Shown: one piece after another, positions 1-12,500 of the stretch | How the letters are laid out: every line of letters begins with the position of its first letter | Position numbering within the stretch: the first letter of the stretch is position 1 | DNA from: Rhynchonema sp. JSB1_4 | Taxonomy: Eukaryota > Nematoda > Chromadorea > Monhysterida > Xyalidae | Direction: 5' to 3' | Assembly (NCBI GenBank): GCA_030248065.1 | Contig: JASAMV010000851.1 | Coordinates: 43,266-107,265, forward strand | DNA length: 64,000 bases | The notes under the pieces: generated by a model | Told to the model about the DNA's origin: nothing | Databases searched by the model: none | What the model saw: the letters and a program-made list of their open reading frames with translations, nothing else | Position numbers and translations under genes: made by a program

Positions 1-1608
1 AGTATCAACGTAGCCTGACCAAACGGCTTATGCAGTTATTTGCACCACCTATCAGGCTATCTAGGCCGACAGATGGGATACCTTGTAAATCCGAAAAAAA
101 TTTATCTATGATCCAATTAATGAAAAATATTGTCAAAAAATTCCGTTTTTTCCCGTTTTTTGTCTTTTCGTGTCTGCCATTATTAATCGGTCTGTTACTA
201 AAAACTGAAAAGTTGCTAGATTATTCTTCAGGCAGTTTTAAATGAGACGGGCACTTCACAAAACACAAGTAGCTACGCAGCCGCGCATTATTCGTGCGCG
301 CGCAACACACCCATTTCGCCTATTTTTAACGCACCAATACCCCAAGCCCAAAATGAGCAGAGCGTAAAAGAAAAGTTACGCGTCTGTTGCTAGCAGCATT
401 TTGCATATTAACAAATTAGATCATTATTAAAGTATCTGCACGTATACAGTGACAAAATACGCAGACTTGTGAAAATGCGGAGCCACACAATGGCTACGGT
501 GACCGTGCTCGTTGATTGCGCACTGGTGAACATGGCGCATGTTATCTGACGAGTGCGTTTTCATGTGCCGCTGTGCTGAACTGATGCATACGATGTGTAT
601 AGGACCATAGAATTTGAATCGCGATGAAAATTGAGCTGGCAAACACTTTTACTGGCGATAATCACGCACTTATGTTTCAGGGCATGAGACTGGGTCTACC
701 TTTCAAGAATTTCGTGACTCAGCAAAAAGTATCAACGTAGCCTGACCAAACGGATTATGCAGTAAGTTGCGCCACTTTTTGGGCTATCCAGGCCGACAGA
801 TGGGATACCTTGTAAATCCGAAAAAATTTTTTCTATGATCCAATTTATGAAAAATTTTGTCAAAAAATGCCGTTTTTTCGTCTTTTTGTCTTTTCGTGTC
901 TGCCATTGCTAATCGGTCTGTTACTAAAAACTGAAAAGTTGCTAAATTATTCTTCAGGCAGTTTTAAATGAGATGGGGACTTCGCAAAACACAAGCAGCC
1001 ACGCAGCCGCGCGTTATTCGTGTGCGCGCAACACACCCATTTCGCCTATTTTTAACGCACCAATACCCCAAGCCGAAAATGAGCAGAGCGTAAAAGAAAA
1101 ATTACGCGTGTGTTGCCAGCAGCATTTTGGATATTAACAGTTTAGATCATTATTAAAGTATCTGCACGTATACAGTGACAAAATACGCAGACTTGTGAAA
1201 ATGCGAAGCCACACAATGGCTACGGTTTGACCGTGCTCGTTGATTGCGCACTGGTGAACATGGCGCATGTTATCTGACGAGTGCGTTTTCATGCGCCGCT
1301 GTGCTTTAATGATGCATACGATGTGTATAGGACCATAGAATTTGAATCGCGATGAAAATTGAGCTGGCAAACACTTTTACTGGCGATAACCACGCACTTA
1401 TGTTTCAGGGCATGAGACTGGGTCTACCTTTCAAGAATTTCGTGACTCAGCAAAAAGTATCAACGTAGCCTGACCAAACGGATTATGCAGTAAGTTGCGC
1501 CACTTTTTGGGTTTTCCAGGCCGACAGATGGGATACCTTGTAACTCCGAAAAATTTTTTTCTATGATCCAATTTATGAAACATTTTGTCAAAAAATGCCG
1601 TTTTTGTG
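1..1608 (+). repeat. Direct tandem repeat, ~727-bp unit (two full copies plus a truncated third)
   Basis: The unit beginning AGTATCAACGTAGCCTGACC occurs at 1, 728 and 1456. The first two copies are complete and nearly identical; the third breaks off near 1608, where the sequence changes. Each unit holds a T-rich tract and a stretch that reads as a 71-78 residue open frame on the minus strand (427-642 and 1134-1370). A frameshift near 500 distinguishes the two frames, so I do not call a gene. No terminase, integrase or transposase motif is visible. It could be satellite DNA or part of a larger element whose other end lies left of the window. Confidence 0.85.
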
Positions 1609-1853
1609 GTGACTAACCCCCAATAATGCGTATCACGTGTTTACAGCGTGTGCAGCTAGCAGCAGTGCTTGACTTTACCCACGCTATTATATTGATTGAT
1701 GTTTTGATTACACCTAACTGACTGGCTTACTTTCTGTGTTTCTGTGCTTGTGAACTTCACTGTTTGGATGTATTGGATTGGAATGGAGGAATAAAATGTG
1801 AATGTTGCACCGTCTGGACTTCGTCACTAAAGTTTTTTCGCGTTTTTTTTTGT

Positions 1854-2145
1854 CTTTTCGTGTCTGATGAAAATTGAAATTTTTTCTATGATCCAATTTA
1901 TGAAAGATATAGTCAAGAATGCTGTTTTTGCTTTTTCGTTTGTGCCTTTATTAATCGGTCTGTTACGGAAGACAGAAAAGTTGCTAAATTATTCTTCCAG
2001 CGGTTCTAAATGAGATGAGGTAAGCTGGCGCATGTTATCCGACGAGTGCGGTTTCAGGTGGTCAACTGATACATATCATGTTTCTTAGAGCATACACGAG
2101 ACTGGGTCTACTTTTCAACGGTTCCGGCAAAAAGTATCGCAACGC
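1854..2145 (+). repeat. Diverged, shortened copy of the 727-bp repeat
   Basis: The order of motifs matches the tandem unit: a TTTTTGTCTTTTCGTGTCTG tract, TCTATGATCCAATTTATGAAA, AATCGGTCTGTTAC, GCGCATGTTATC, then AGACTGGGTCTAC and AAAAGTATC. Several internal blocks are deleted and substitutions are frequent. It is an old copy. Confidence 0.7.
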
Positions 2146-2331
2146 AGCCTTGTGATAGTGGTCCGTTGACCTGTGCTACAGCCCGTGCAGTCAGTGTGTG
2201 TTACGCTGAGAGTGGCTGTGTGTGTATACGCAGTGTGCGTTGCACGTTATGGAGTCAGTGAGCATACCTTGTTCGTGAAGTCGTTTGGTGCTGCATAGGT
2301 ATGTGAGATCCTTCAAGCCCGCCTGTCAGAC

Positions 2332-2399
2332 GGACGCGTAGTTCAGCTGGTTAGAACAGCCGGTGCCGGAAGACGCAGGTTCAACCCCTGCCGTGTCCA
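2332..2399 (+). pseudogene. tRNA-like relic (acceptor, D and T arms, short anticodon arm)
   Basis: A 68-nt block can fold with a 7-bp acceptor stem (GGACGCG with CGTGTCC, one G-U), a D stem GTTC/GAAC round an AGCTGGTTA loop, and a T arm GCAGG-TTCAACC-CCTGC. Between the D and T arms only about 17 nt remain where about 22 are expected, and no normal 7-nt anticodon loop can be drawn. I therefore call a tRNA pseudogene or the head of a tRNA-derived SINE. It lies between direct and inverted copies of the 727-bp repeat. Confidence 0.5.
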
Positions 2400-2542
2400 A
2401 AATGTTTGGTGTGGCTTGGAAGATCACAAATGGTGAGCCCGACGTCCGAACGGATTATGCAGTCTTTTGCGCCACTTTTCGGGCTATCTAGTCCGATATG
2501 TGGTACTGGTGCAAATGAAGCTTGTGTTTTATTAAGTCCTCA

Positions 2543-3561
2543 TCTCATATAGAACTACTTGAAGAATAACTTATCAACTTTTCAGTTTTTAGTAACAGAC
2601 ACGATTAATAATGGCAGACACGAAAAGACAAAAAAATCGCGAAAAAACCGGCATTTTTTGACAAAATTTTTCATAAATTGGATCATAAAATTTTTTTTTC
2701 GGATTTACAAGGTATCCCATCTGTCGGCCTGGATAGCCCAAAAAGTGGCGCAGCTTACTGAATAATCCGTTTGGTCAGGCTACGTTGATACTTTTTGCTG
2801 AGTCACGAAATTCTTGAAAGGTAGACCCAGTCTCATGCTCTGAAACATAAGTGCGTGATTATCGCCAGTAAAAGTGTTTGCCAGCACAATTTTCATCGCG
2901 ATTCAAATTCTACGGTCCTATACACATCGTATGCATCATTAAAGCACAGCGGCACATGAAAACGCACTCGTCAGATAACATGCGCCATGTTCACCAGAGC
3001 GCAATCAACGAGCACGGTCAAACCGTAGCCATTGTGTGGCTCCGCATTTTCACAAGTCTGCGTATTTTGTCACTGTATACGTGCAGATACTTTAATAATG
3101 ATCTAAACTGTTAATATCCAAAATGCTGCTGGCAACACACGCGTAATTTTTCTTTTACGCTCTGCTCATTTTCGGCTTGGGGTATTGGTGCCTTAAAAAT
3201 AGGCGAAATGGGTGTGTTGCGCGCACACGAATAACGCGCGGCTGCGTGGCTGCTTGTGTTTTGCGAAGTCCCCATCTCATTTAAAACTGCCTGAAGAATA
3301 ATTTAGCAACTTTTCAGTTTTTAGTAACAGACCGATTAGTAATGGCAGACACGAAAAGACAAAAAGACGAAAAAAACGGCATTTTTTGACAAAATTTTCT
3401 TAAATTGGATCATAGAAAAAATTTTTTCGGATTTACAAGGTATCCCATCTGTCGGCCTGGATAGCCCAAAAAGTGGCGCAACTTACTGCATAATCCGTTT
3501 GGTCAGGCTACGTTGATACTTTTTGCTGAGTCACGAAATTCTTGAAAGGTAGACCCAGTCT
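2543..3561 (-). repeat. Inverted copies of the 727-bp repeat
   Basis: From 2543 the reverse complement of the 1-1608 unit appears: a partial copy ending near 2790, then a nearly full copy to 3561. The landmark CCGTTTGGTCAGGCTACGTT occurs at about 2768 and 3497. With the direct copies this makes a large inverted arrangement around 1609-2542. The 78-residue frame of the direct copies reappears on the plus strand at 2878-3114, one residue different over most of its length, so the arms are young or kept similar. Confidence 0.85.
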
Positions 3562-3589
3562 ATAAACAGTTTATCCTGCAGAGGCTCTG

Positions 3590-3965
3590 GCGGGAAGACT
3601 CATTATTTCTTTGAAAATAAAACGGATTAAACGGAATCCCCGTAATGAGTTTTCCCCCCAGGGATGTTTCTGAGGAAGACTCATTATGCATGTTGTATGT
3701 GACCGGCGTGTATTCAGCCTAAGCCTAAGCTTAAGCCTGAGCCAAGACTGAAGCCAACATATATGTCTAAACGTGAGCGTAAGCCTGAGCCTAAGCCTGA
3801 GCTCAAGCCTGGAGCCCAAACATTGGTTCAGGGCCAACTTCCAGCTGGATTCCGTTTAATCCGTTTTATTTTCAAAGAAATAATGAGTCTTCCCCCAGCA
3901 CGCAAAAATCCGTTTAATCCGGTTAATACGTTTAATCCGTTTTATTTATAATGAGTCTTCCCGGC
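3590..3965. repeat. Foldback repeat enclosing a GCCTAA-type minisatellite
   Basis: GGAAGACTCATTATTTCTTT followed by GAAAATAAAACGGATTAAAC at 3594-3640 is repeated in reverse complement at 3843-3890, with a further partial copy to 3965. The loop at about 3714-3812 is a run of GCCTAA/GCCTGA hexamers in both orientations. It is non-coding; the short open frames across it follow the hexamer. Confidence 0.75.
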
Positions 3966-5257
3966 ACGACAATGTTTCACCTCGTTTCACCTTTCCTTTA
4001 CGAATCAGGCACCGATGTTTTCTTAAAGATTTCTATCTCCTCTAGACATGAGTTGATGAATGACTGAACAGGATCTCTTCAATTGCGCTGTGGCGGAAGG
4101 GGAAGGCATTTTCACTCTTCATTTTTACCGGTACACTGTTTCTATTCGTTTCCATCCAGGCAGGGCAATATACTAACATGACAAAACTCACGACGCCAAA
4201 AGTTTGCACGCGCCTGCCAAACAATAAGAATGAAAAAGTTGAATTGTCTTACAAGTCCGGGCACACGAGCGGAGGGGATTTATGCGACAGATCGTATCAG
4301 CCCAGGTCGATTCGACACCCTTGGATGCACCCATTTGGATTCGACACCCGCAAGGTCGACCCATGGACATTGTCGTCACATTTTGTTCCGTGGGCCGATC
4401 CGCCTCTCACTACTCCCGTAAGAGGGGCGGATCGTTGCACAATCAAGGGCTGCTGTTGATAAACAATAGTACCGGCAAACTATACCAAAATTCAGGTCAT
4501 ACATCATGCGTTTTGTTATCTTATTTATTTATTCAACAAACCGAGATCCTGCTGCACTCACGCACACACACACATGGTCAATGCACATGACACAACTCAT
4601 TCGCTAATACCATGAAATGCACCCTCCAGGCAGGGGGCGGACCGTCCCATAGAAGAAATGTGAGACGGATTTGACGCCCTTCCAAATATGAATGTGCGAC
4701 GATTCGACATCCTTAGCATGCACCCTTCAGAGGGGCTGATCACCACGGAACAAAATGTGGGCTCTCTTAGACTATGGGGTAATCAGGCACACCATCGCGG
4801 AGAGATTCGAAGCCCAGTCCTGACGCCAAATGAAAACCTCCTGGTGAGGCTTTTAAAACTTAATCCTAGGCTTAGGCTGTCACTGGGCTTAAGCGTGCTT
4901 AATCCAACCCAAACTATCATTTGAGGGGCCCTTTGGTGCCGAACTGGAGTAGTAGTTTCAGGCAGAAGTATTCTCGATCCTCCTCACTGTTTTCAATTTG
5001 CCTCAGCACTACAAAGGGTAACTGTTCGCAGCATAGCACCATCATGTTTATCATGGACCAACATCACCGCGGTTATCTGACACAACACAAATACAATTTG
5101 CATAATAGTTTACCCAACTGGTCTGGTTTTGTGCTCTGTGACACTGTGCATGCAGTCAGTTGTTTCACAAGCATTTTTACACTTATTATGCCAAAACACA
5201 ATCTAAAGGTGCTTGCTAACCGCAGCCAATCCTGACACTTTGACACGGGCTTGCAAG
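3966..5257. other. Intergenic region with a small inverted repeat
   Basis: No exon is recognised. Positions 4378-4418 and 4731-4767 are imperfect reverse complements around the shared block CACGGAACAAAATGTG, suggesting a decayed foldback element of about 400 bp. The short frames here lack homology and splice support. The end of the region would hold the promoter and possibly a signal-peptide exon of the ionotropic receptor that follows; I could not identify either. Confidence 0.4.
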
Positions 5258-8062
5258 ATGTCCGCTCGTCGCAACGTCACAATCGTCACTTACAACTATG
5301 AGCCATTTGTGTTCGATTGTGCGCTGAATCAGACGAGTGTCGGTCGCACAGCCACTTGTCCGTTTCCGGGTTCGGATGCTGAAACATTAGACTTCATCCT
5401 GCGTGCGGCCGGTGTTGGTTACGATACTGTACCCCTGCTCAACACGATTGCAGAGACAAATGTTGATAGAGGTTAATCGTCTTTTTTTATCAGATAACGA
5501 TTCTTTCATGAGATATTGGTTGCGCGTTGTTTAGTTGTGTTGAATCCTGCGTTGAACTTTTCCGGTCCTTTCCAAGCATACCTCTCCTTCCCGAGGATGG
5601 TGCCCTCGGATATGTTCACAAAATGAAATGTTTCTACCATTCCTCGAAAAAAGTAGCATTTTCGTCTCATTGCGTCACGCTGATTTATTCAGCAACCGAA
5701 TGGATCCAAAACGGCACGGCCGATGTTCTGTGCACGTCGCGCAGTTTGACATCAGAACAGTTGAACGGCCTGCAGCAGACAAGTTGGGTGCAGAGCTTGA
5801 CCGGTCAGTCTCTGACAGTTGCTGATGAATTACCACATCCAAAAAGTGTGTTATATGGTACGTATGACCATGAGCAGCTTCCCCGCCCGGCTCGATCAGC
5901 GAATTTTACAGCAGTTTCGTCCAAATTTCACAGACAGGTGGTGCACCGGGGACATCGGGCCGGATTTCCGAAACGGTGTAAACAAGAGTTGGGTGTAAAG
6001 GTATCTAGGTGTAAAGCTGGGTGTACCCATGGCATCGTGGAATGTTTCAAGTTTACACCAAGCTTTGGATCGAGCTTCGCACTAACATTTATATATCCAA
6101 CACTTGTTCATCACATCGTGTCGAAACTCGTGAACGACTGTGCTGCCCACCAAATGCACCCAACTCAAACATCTCTTTGTTCGCAGAGTCGTTGGTGGCG
6201 ATCAGTAGTGCGCGAGTCGAGCATGACAGCGTCTGGTCGACGGCATTCAACTTTCTGTCGATTTACGACGAGTTCAGCTGGCTGGCCATTCTGTTCGTTC
6301 TCGTCGCGCATCGACTCTATCTCAATCTGGCACTCGTTCACAACAATCACACGTGAGCTGATCAGAGCAACACTGCTTTTTGGTTATCTTGGACTCTCAC
6401 ACCCTGTAAAGACCACAAGACTGCCCGCATTGAGTCGATGTCTGCAGAACATGTTCTGCGCTGCGAGCATGACAGGCTAACCTCATCGAACATTGTAGCC
6501 CATCCAGTTGCATCCGCCCATTGGAAAAAACACGACTTTGCATTGCAGTTTACACAGCAAGTTATGCGGTTACAACATGATCACATTACAGTTACAGTAC
6601 ACACGATTACATTACAGTTACGCGAGCAGCTCAGTGATGGTGTCGGTGCTGTCGTTCTTCATCGCACTGCTCATCACGCTGTATCGCGGTGGTCTGCTCA
6701 CACGAATCATCACGCAGATGCCCGACCATCCGTTTCACGATTTTGCCTCGCTCGTCCAGCACGTTGACGAGAATCAGGTGCGGGTGCTCGCGTTCAGAGG
6801 CACCAGCTGGATGAAGATCATGCGACAGGCGCGCTTTGGACCGATGAAACGACTCAATGACCTGTTGCAGGTTAATAGTGATATCGGGCTGGGTAGAACG
6901 TATGAATAGAAGTGCAGCGTAGCTGGAGTGACCAGCAGTGCATGCATCAGCGGGCAGAGTATTGTCGGAAAACGTTGGTAGACGATTCAGGGGCATGGGA
7001 CCCAGACATTGCATCGATTCTTCAAGAGAAATAAAACAAGTTGCACCATGTGGGTCTGTGTAAATAAAGAAGCGGGGGCTTTTTAGCTTTTAGAGTAAGG
7101 CATATTGTGAATTGCGACCGGACGGTGCACCCAGGTCATCGTCAGTGCAAATGCACCAATTGGCCAAACGTTCTCCAAAGGACACGCGGTCTGGCCTTGT
7201 GTCAGCAGGTTTCCAAAAATCAGGCACACACACGTGCAAACATGCTGACCAAAGCAAAGTCGAATGCATCAATCAGGTCGTTATAAACAATCAATAATAT
7301 TGAGTATTGCAGCGTCACCCTCCGATGTTCACGGATGAGTTCGCGAGCCGGGCTGACGCGATCGCACAGATTGTCTCCGGCCGCCTGGTGTACATCACCT
7401 GGCACACAGCTGCACTCGGCGTCATGCGTCACAACTGCGACCTTCGTTTGACGCCCCTCGCCACGTTGACACAAGCACATTTCGCGTATGTGTTTGGCGC
7501 GCATGTGCATGATGAGGTTGTTGACTAATTGACAATTCAGGACTGTGAAACATCAGCGAGGTGCATTACTATTGAGTTCAAAGTGCCTGTCACGCGCAAC
7601 CCAATGCATAATGCCATTATCGCTGATGTTTCACCAGAGCCAATCATTAAGCATACGTTGCACAATAGTTGTTGTGATCATTCACAGATCATTCAGCGTG
7701 TGAACCACGCCATTTTGATCAACACGAGTCCGTTGATGGTGATACGCGAACGATACGATGAGCATTTGATGCGAAAGACGGTGTTCTGCGAGGGACCGAC
7801 CACCCAGCCGCAGACGAACAGCAACATTCCAATCTCACTCACCATTCAAGACTTTTTCGGCGTATTTTTCGCGCTAGCCAGCTGCGCATTGGCCTGTGTC
7901 GGCATTTTTCTCATTGAACTGCTCTGGAAGAATGTCTGTCATCCGCAAGCGCGATACAAAAGCAGTAGGAAACAGACGACGGCGAGCAAAGCCAGTCGAA
8001 AATCAACCGTTAGTCGAAAGCAAACGTCGGGTGGCGTGAGCGTGATCAGCTTTGGATTGTGA
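5258..8062 (+). CDS. Ionotropic glutamate receptor-like channel (IR type, no amino-terminal domain)
   Basis: Seven exons join in phase: 5258-5471, 5693-5807, 5912-5937, 6187-6352, 6618-6870, 7313-7516 and 7697-8062, giving about 447 residues. The protein opens with a periplasmic-binding-like lobe (VTYNYEPFVFDC, then CPFPGSDAETLDFIL), which matches the S1 start of nematode IR-like receptors. M1 is at FSWLAILFVLVA. A pore/M3 block ends LYRGGLLTRIIT, where classical receptors have SYTANLAAFLT. S2 follows, with NHAILINTSPL. M4 is FFGVFFALASCALACVGIFL, followed by a Lys/Ser-rich cytoplasmic tail. There is no large extracellular amino-terminal domain. The third exon is only 26 nt, and the donor of exon 2 (5803 or 5807) was chosen to keep phase. 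An upstream signal-peptide exon may be missing. Ligand unknown; the canonical glutamate-binding Arg is not obvious. Confidence 0.78.
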
Positions 8063-9594
8063 TCGCAACCCTGTACTGACCCAATGATGTGGTGGGTTGG
8101 TGATTGTCCGTCACTTCCGTCCATCTGTTCTGGACTGTTGACAATATGGACTGATCCCAATATGCCCTCTGAGCCCGACATTTGTCGTTTGACGAGGACG
8201 AGGATTAATGCATAATTTTCAGTTCTGTTAACATGTCCTGTGATCTGTCCTGATGTCCCACAAACCCAATGATGTCGTTTGTTCCGACATACGTCGAACA
8301 ACAATCATTGCTGCATATTGTCGTTTGTTTCTACTTTATAATTTGCAAATTGCATACCAGGTTGCGTTATGCTAATTGTCATCGTTCGATTTTGTCTACA
8401 GTGCGCTTGAAACCGGTTTTGTCTATAGTGCGCTGCTGATGTTTCACAAGATAAAGGTACAGTAAATACTTATTTATTAGCGGTAAGTTGTGGCATTATA
8501 TGAACAAGGTGGTGCTATCAGGAAAGATTACATGTATCTTACAAACGATTTGTAGCCAGCTAACCAACGAGATTTTGCAAATCGCGCGCATCCGAAAAAG
8601 GCAACGAAAATAAACGCACAAACGATGAAAACGACACAGCGGAAACTGAAACCAAACCTAAATTCATGTGAACAAAAAAGAAAACGATGTTAATGGAAAC
8701 AAAAAAGATAGGTGCACGATACCCGCGTGGCATGATTTCACAATAATAAACTGCATTAGAAAAATATAATTCGTGAACGGAAACCCGAAACAAAGCGCCA
8801 CAAAAACGAATTAGACGATAAAAATGTATAAACAGAAAATCCGAGAGTATGTATATTTTCATTAAATTTAGCAGCTGCACTTTTTGAACGTGGTGTGCAA
8901 AGTTATTACGAGCGACAAGTAGGAACGACAATAAAACGAAACGCACAAATCAAACACGAGTTTAGCTCAACACTGATATAACTAACACAGACGCGCGCGA
9001 ATCACAACACAAACAAGAAACAAAACGGTAAAAGAAAGTACAAAAAAAATGAAGAACCAACTGAAAAGCAACTAAATACAAAACAAAAAACAAAGTAAAA
9101 TACAGTAAAAAAGCAGCACAAAAAGCTGGCAACTGATCACGAGCAGAAAAAACAGCACTGCACAAAACTGAAGAAAACCGCAAGCGCAGTGTCAGAAATA
9201 CATAGAACTATTCGTAAGTTTTCGCACTATACTGCAAGAATGAGCAACAATTTCGCAAGGAGATACAAACAATGAATTTCGTGGTGACGGGAACTAACCT
9301 TTCAGCTAACTTACAAAACACACACAACACAACGCGTAGGAACGAACGACAAAACCGTCGACATCGAAGAATAACAGACCAAACAAACAAAAACAGTTGA
9401 AACCCAAACTAACACAGATACACTGCACCACGACAATGAAGGCCGATAGAAAGTCCACTTAATGTGCAATTACGCAAACACAATGACAATACAAGTCCAC
9501 GGCAGCCGAACCACAAATCATAAACATCAATAATTGGAGCTGATTTTGCTCACTTAAAAAAATAAATAGCGCACACGAATATATTGGGCGGCTT
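8063..9594. other. Intergenic space between convergent IR and 4E-T genes
   Basis: No exon is visible. From about 8580 to 9550 the plus strand is strikingly A/C-rich and T-poor, with many AACAAAAC-like words, so the minus strand shows long Leu/Phe/Val-rich open frames (for example 8560-8946). These have no initiation or splice context and look like composition artefacts. The block probably contains the 3' untranslated regions of both genes. Confidence 0.4.
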
Positions 9595-12500
9595 CTATTT
9601 GTGTTGCATACGACGTTCGAGTTCGTCGGCCGTGATCGCACACGCGCCTGCCGGCAGTTGCTGTTGAATGGCTAGATCCTGAATAGGACAGCACAACATT
9701 ATGAACAATCTTCACTGTAGAACGTTAGGTTTTTGTGCCAAGGAACTGGCAGTGCTTTATTCAAGTACGGGCTCAGTGCAGCGTGGAACTAGTCCAGCTG
9801 GCCCCAAGGTTTGGGTTTAGGGGCAAAACTCACTGCTGTTACATTATTGTAACGTACCAGTGGAGTGTGGCTAACTTGTGGTTTAATTACCCGTTGCCCT
9901 CTCTCAATGGCTTGCACTTTTGTGCGCAGCAGCGATGTTTTACTCAAGCAATAAGATCTGCTCGCGGTCCTTTTTGGAAGTCAATTGGCCAGAGGTGTTC
10001 GCACCGACGAGGCCTGGCACCTCGCCTGTCTGTGAAAACAGGCCGAAGCGGGCAAAACTCGCTATTGTTATATTATTAGGCTTGGGCTTAAACCGGCCCG
10101 CCTCCTCGTTTGTTCATTTATATCGAACATCGAGATCAAGAACATTAGTTTTGCCGAACATCACCAAACTTACGTTTGAGTTGTAGAAGGTTAATGTTCT
10201 TCATCCAAGTGCCAGCTAAGGAGTAAAATAAAAAAACGAGTCCAAAACCCAAAAAAAATTATGGCGGTTGGCTCGGTTTAATGATAGGCTTAGGCCGCCC
10301 TCAGACAAACGCGAAAAGCGAAAAGTTCAGCACAACAGTAACTCCTTAAAGGGGGCCTTTCGCATTTCAAACCGCCTTCAAACTTTGCACGCATTTGAAT
10401 ATTGTTCAGGGCGTTATTAAACTCTCACGCACCAAGAACTCAATCTGCAGCATGCGACCAGGAGATGCACTTTAAGAAGAACATCCGGGAACAAAGTGTG
10501 CCGCGGACCAGCCCAATGTATATTGGTCGCACAATGACTAATGGAGAATTTATCCAAAAGTCAAAGGATGGACCCTGATTCAGGAACTGCCACGCTCAGC
10601 CACTGTTAACCACTCAGTTATTTGTATTTCTCACGAAACATTTTCACCTGAAAATAACCAGTAAAACAACCACGTTGCTGTCAGCTGGTGGTTGTTCTAC
10701 TATTTATTTTCAGATGAAAATGTTTTGTGGGACATACAAGCAGCTTAGTGGTTAAACAGTAGTTGAGCGTGGCTGAGCCTGAATCAGGGTCCATCCTTTG
10801 AATTTTGGATAAATTCTCCATTAGTCATTGTGCGACCAATACCTGTGCATTCAGGCAAACTGCTTGATCAAAAAGGTGTCAAGGCGAATGAATGTTTCGC
10901 ATGAAACGTGCAACACCACTAACTATGGAATTTCGCTTTTCTTTATATTTCGAATTTCGACGAATTGTTCCAGCGCGACAAGCAGACCTTGAAACATTTA
11001 GCAGCCACGCATGAACAATTCGTTGCAATACGAAATAAAAAGAAAAGCGAAATTCTATAGTGAGGCAGGGGCAAATATCGTGCGAAACATTCTGCGCCTT
11101 GACCGCCCTTGTCATCAGGCGAGTTGCCTGAATGCGCAGGTAGAAATTGGGCTGGTCCACATTTGATTTTGTTCCTGGATGTTCCTCTTGAAGGGCATCT
11201 CCTGGCCGCATGCTGAACGTTAGACCTCCGGTGTGTTTGACTTTTATGACGCCTTGACCACTGTCTGAACACATGCCAAGTTTGAAGGGGGTTTGAAATG
11301 CGAAAGGCCCCCTTTAACCACGGGCCTAAAAAACCACAGTGATGGTCAAACAAAATGTTTCAAAGGCTGTTTGGCGTGCGCTGTGGATGATGACCACACT
11401 GAAAAACTTTTTGCTTTTCGCGTTTGTCGGAAGGCGGCCTTAGGCTTCCACTTAGGCTTGGCTCCAACTGCAGGCCAAAGGATGCGAGAGTATGACAAAA
11501 GATTAGTTGTGAACAAAAGAATTTAAAAAAAAATATTTTTTAATATTTTTGGAGATCTAACTACGCCTAGGTTTCGCTGGGTAATTCCAAAACCGAAACC
11601 CAGACCTAAACTGCCACTGGGGATGGGGACGAGCTGGACCAGTACGTGCAGGGAGGCTTCAGTGCATCGTGCATACCTGTTGGCATCGTTCAGTATCGGT
11701 GGTGAACGGCATTGACCTGCCCAACAGTCTGTCCAACTGCGGTGTGCCTGCGCTGTTGCCAGCCAGTGCATCGCCACTAGCTGTGATCGGACGGCCACCA
11801 CCTGCTGCGCCCTGCAATCACACACAAACCGATCTGCATCGGAGCAATGCAGATGACAAATATAGAAAACTTTGAAATTCAGAAATAGGCGGGCGACACT
11901 AACGTGATTGCGAGCGCGCACTGCCATGCTTTGTTGCTGATCCGTGCCTCTTTGCGACATGGCCGCTTGCGCTTGAGCCATTTGAGCTGCAAAATCAAAA
12001 TGATTGAGCGAGCGGAATAAATTAGTCATTCATTCGCGACAGAAACTAGTGTTACAAAACTTGGTAGGGTCGCCACAACCCAAGGCTGCAGCTTAGCAAA
12101 CGCAGTTGAACTCCACATTTAGTTGACGACATTAGCGCAGTATATACTTGCGGGCCGAAAAAAAACGGTTTTTTTTCGAAAAAAACGGTTTTTTTTCGAA
12201 AAAAAACCCGAAAAAAACCGTTTTTCCGAGGCCCGGAAAAATACGTTTTTATTTTTCCGGAAATTTTTCCAAGTGGCAACTTTTGGAAAAAAACGGTTTT
12301 TTTTCAAAAATTTCCGAGAAATTTTCCAAGGTTGCGAAAGGATGTTGTCAAAACCAATGTAAATCGATGCTTAACAGTTCTAAATGAGCACTTTTTAATC
12401 TCCAAGCGCATTTTTAGCCTGTTTCAGGCCATTTCCCGACAAAATTTTCTTCAAAATAGGCGTTTTTGGACCATGGGTATCCTTAAGTACTGGGAAAATA

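Noticed and set aside
427..642. 71-residue frame repeated at 1134-1370 and 2878-3114
   Set aside because: Conserved only because the DNA repeat is young; one copy is frameshifted and no domain is recognised.
8560..9390. Long hydrophobic open frames on the minus strand
   Set aside because: They arise from A/C-rich, T-poor composition; no start context, splice pattern or family match.
11659..11677. TGA at 11659 as the 4E-T stop
   Set aside because: Possible, but the GTATGC donor at 11676 plus a phase-matched terminal exon at 9595-9678 with coding-like sequence is the better model; kept as an alternative.
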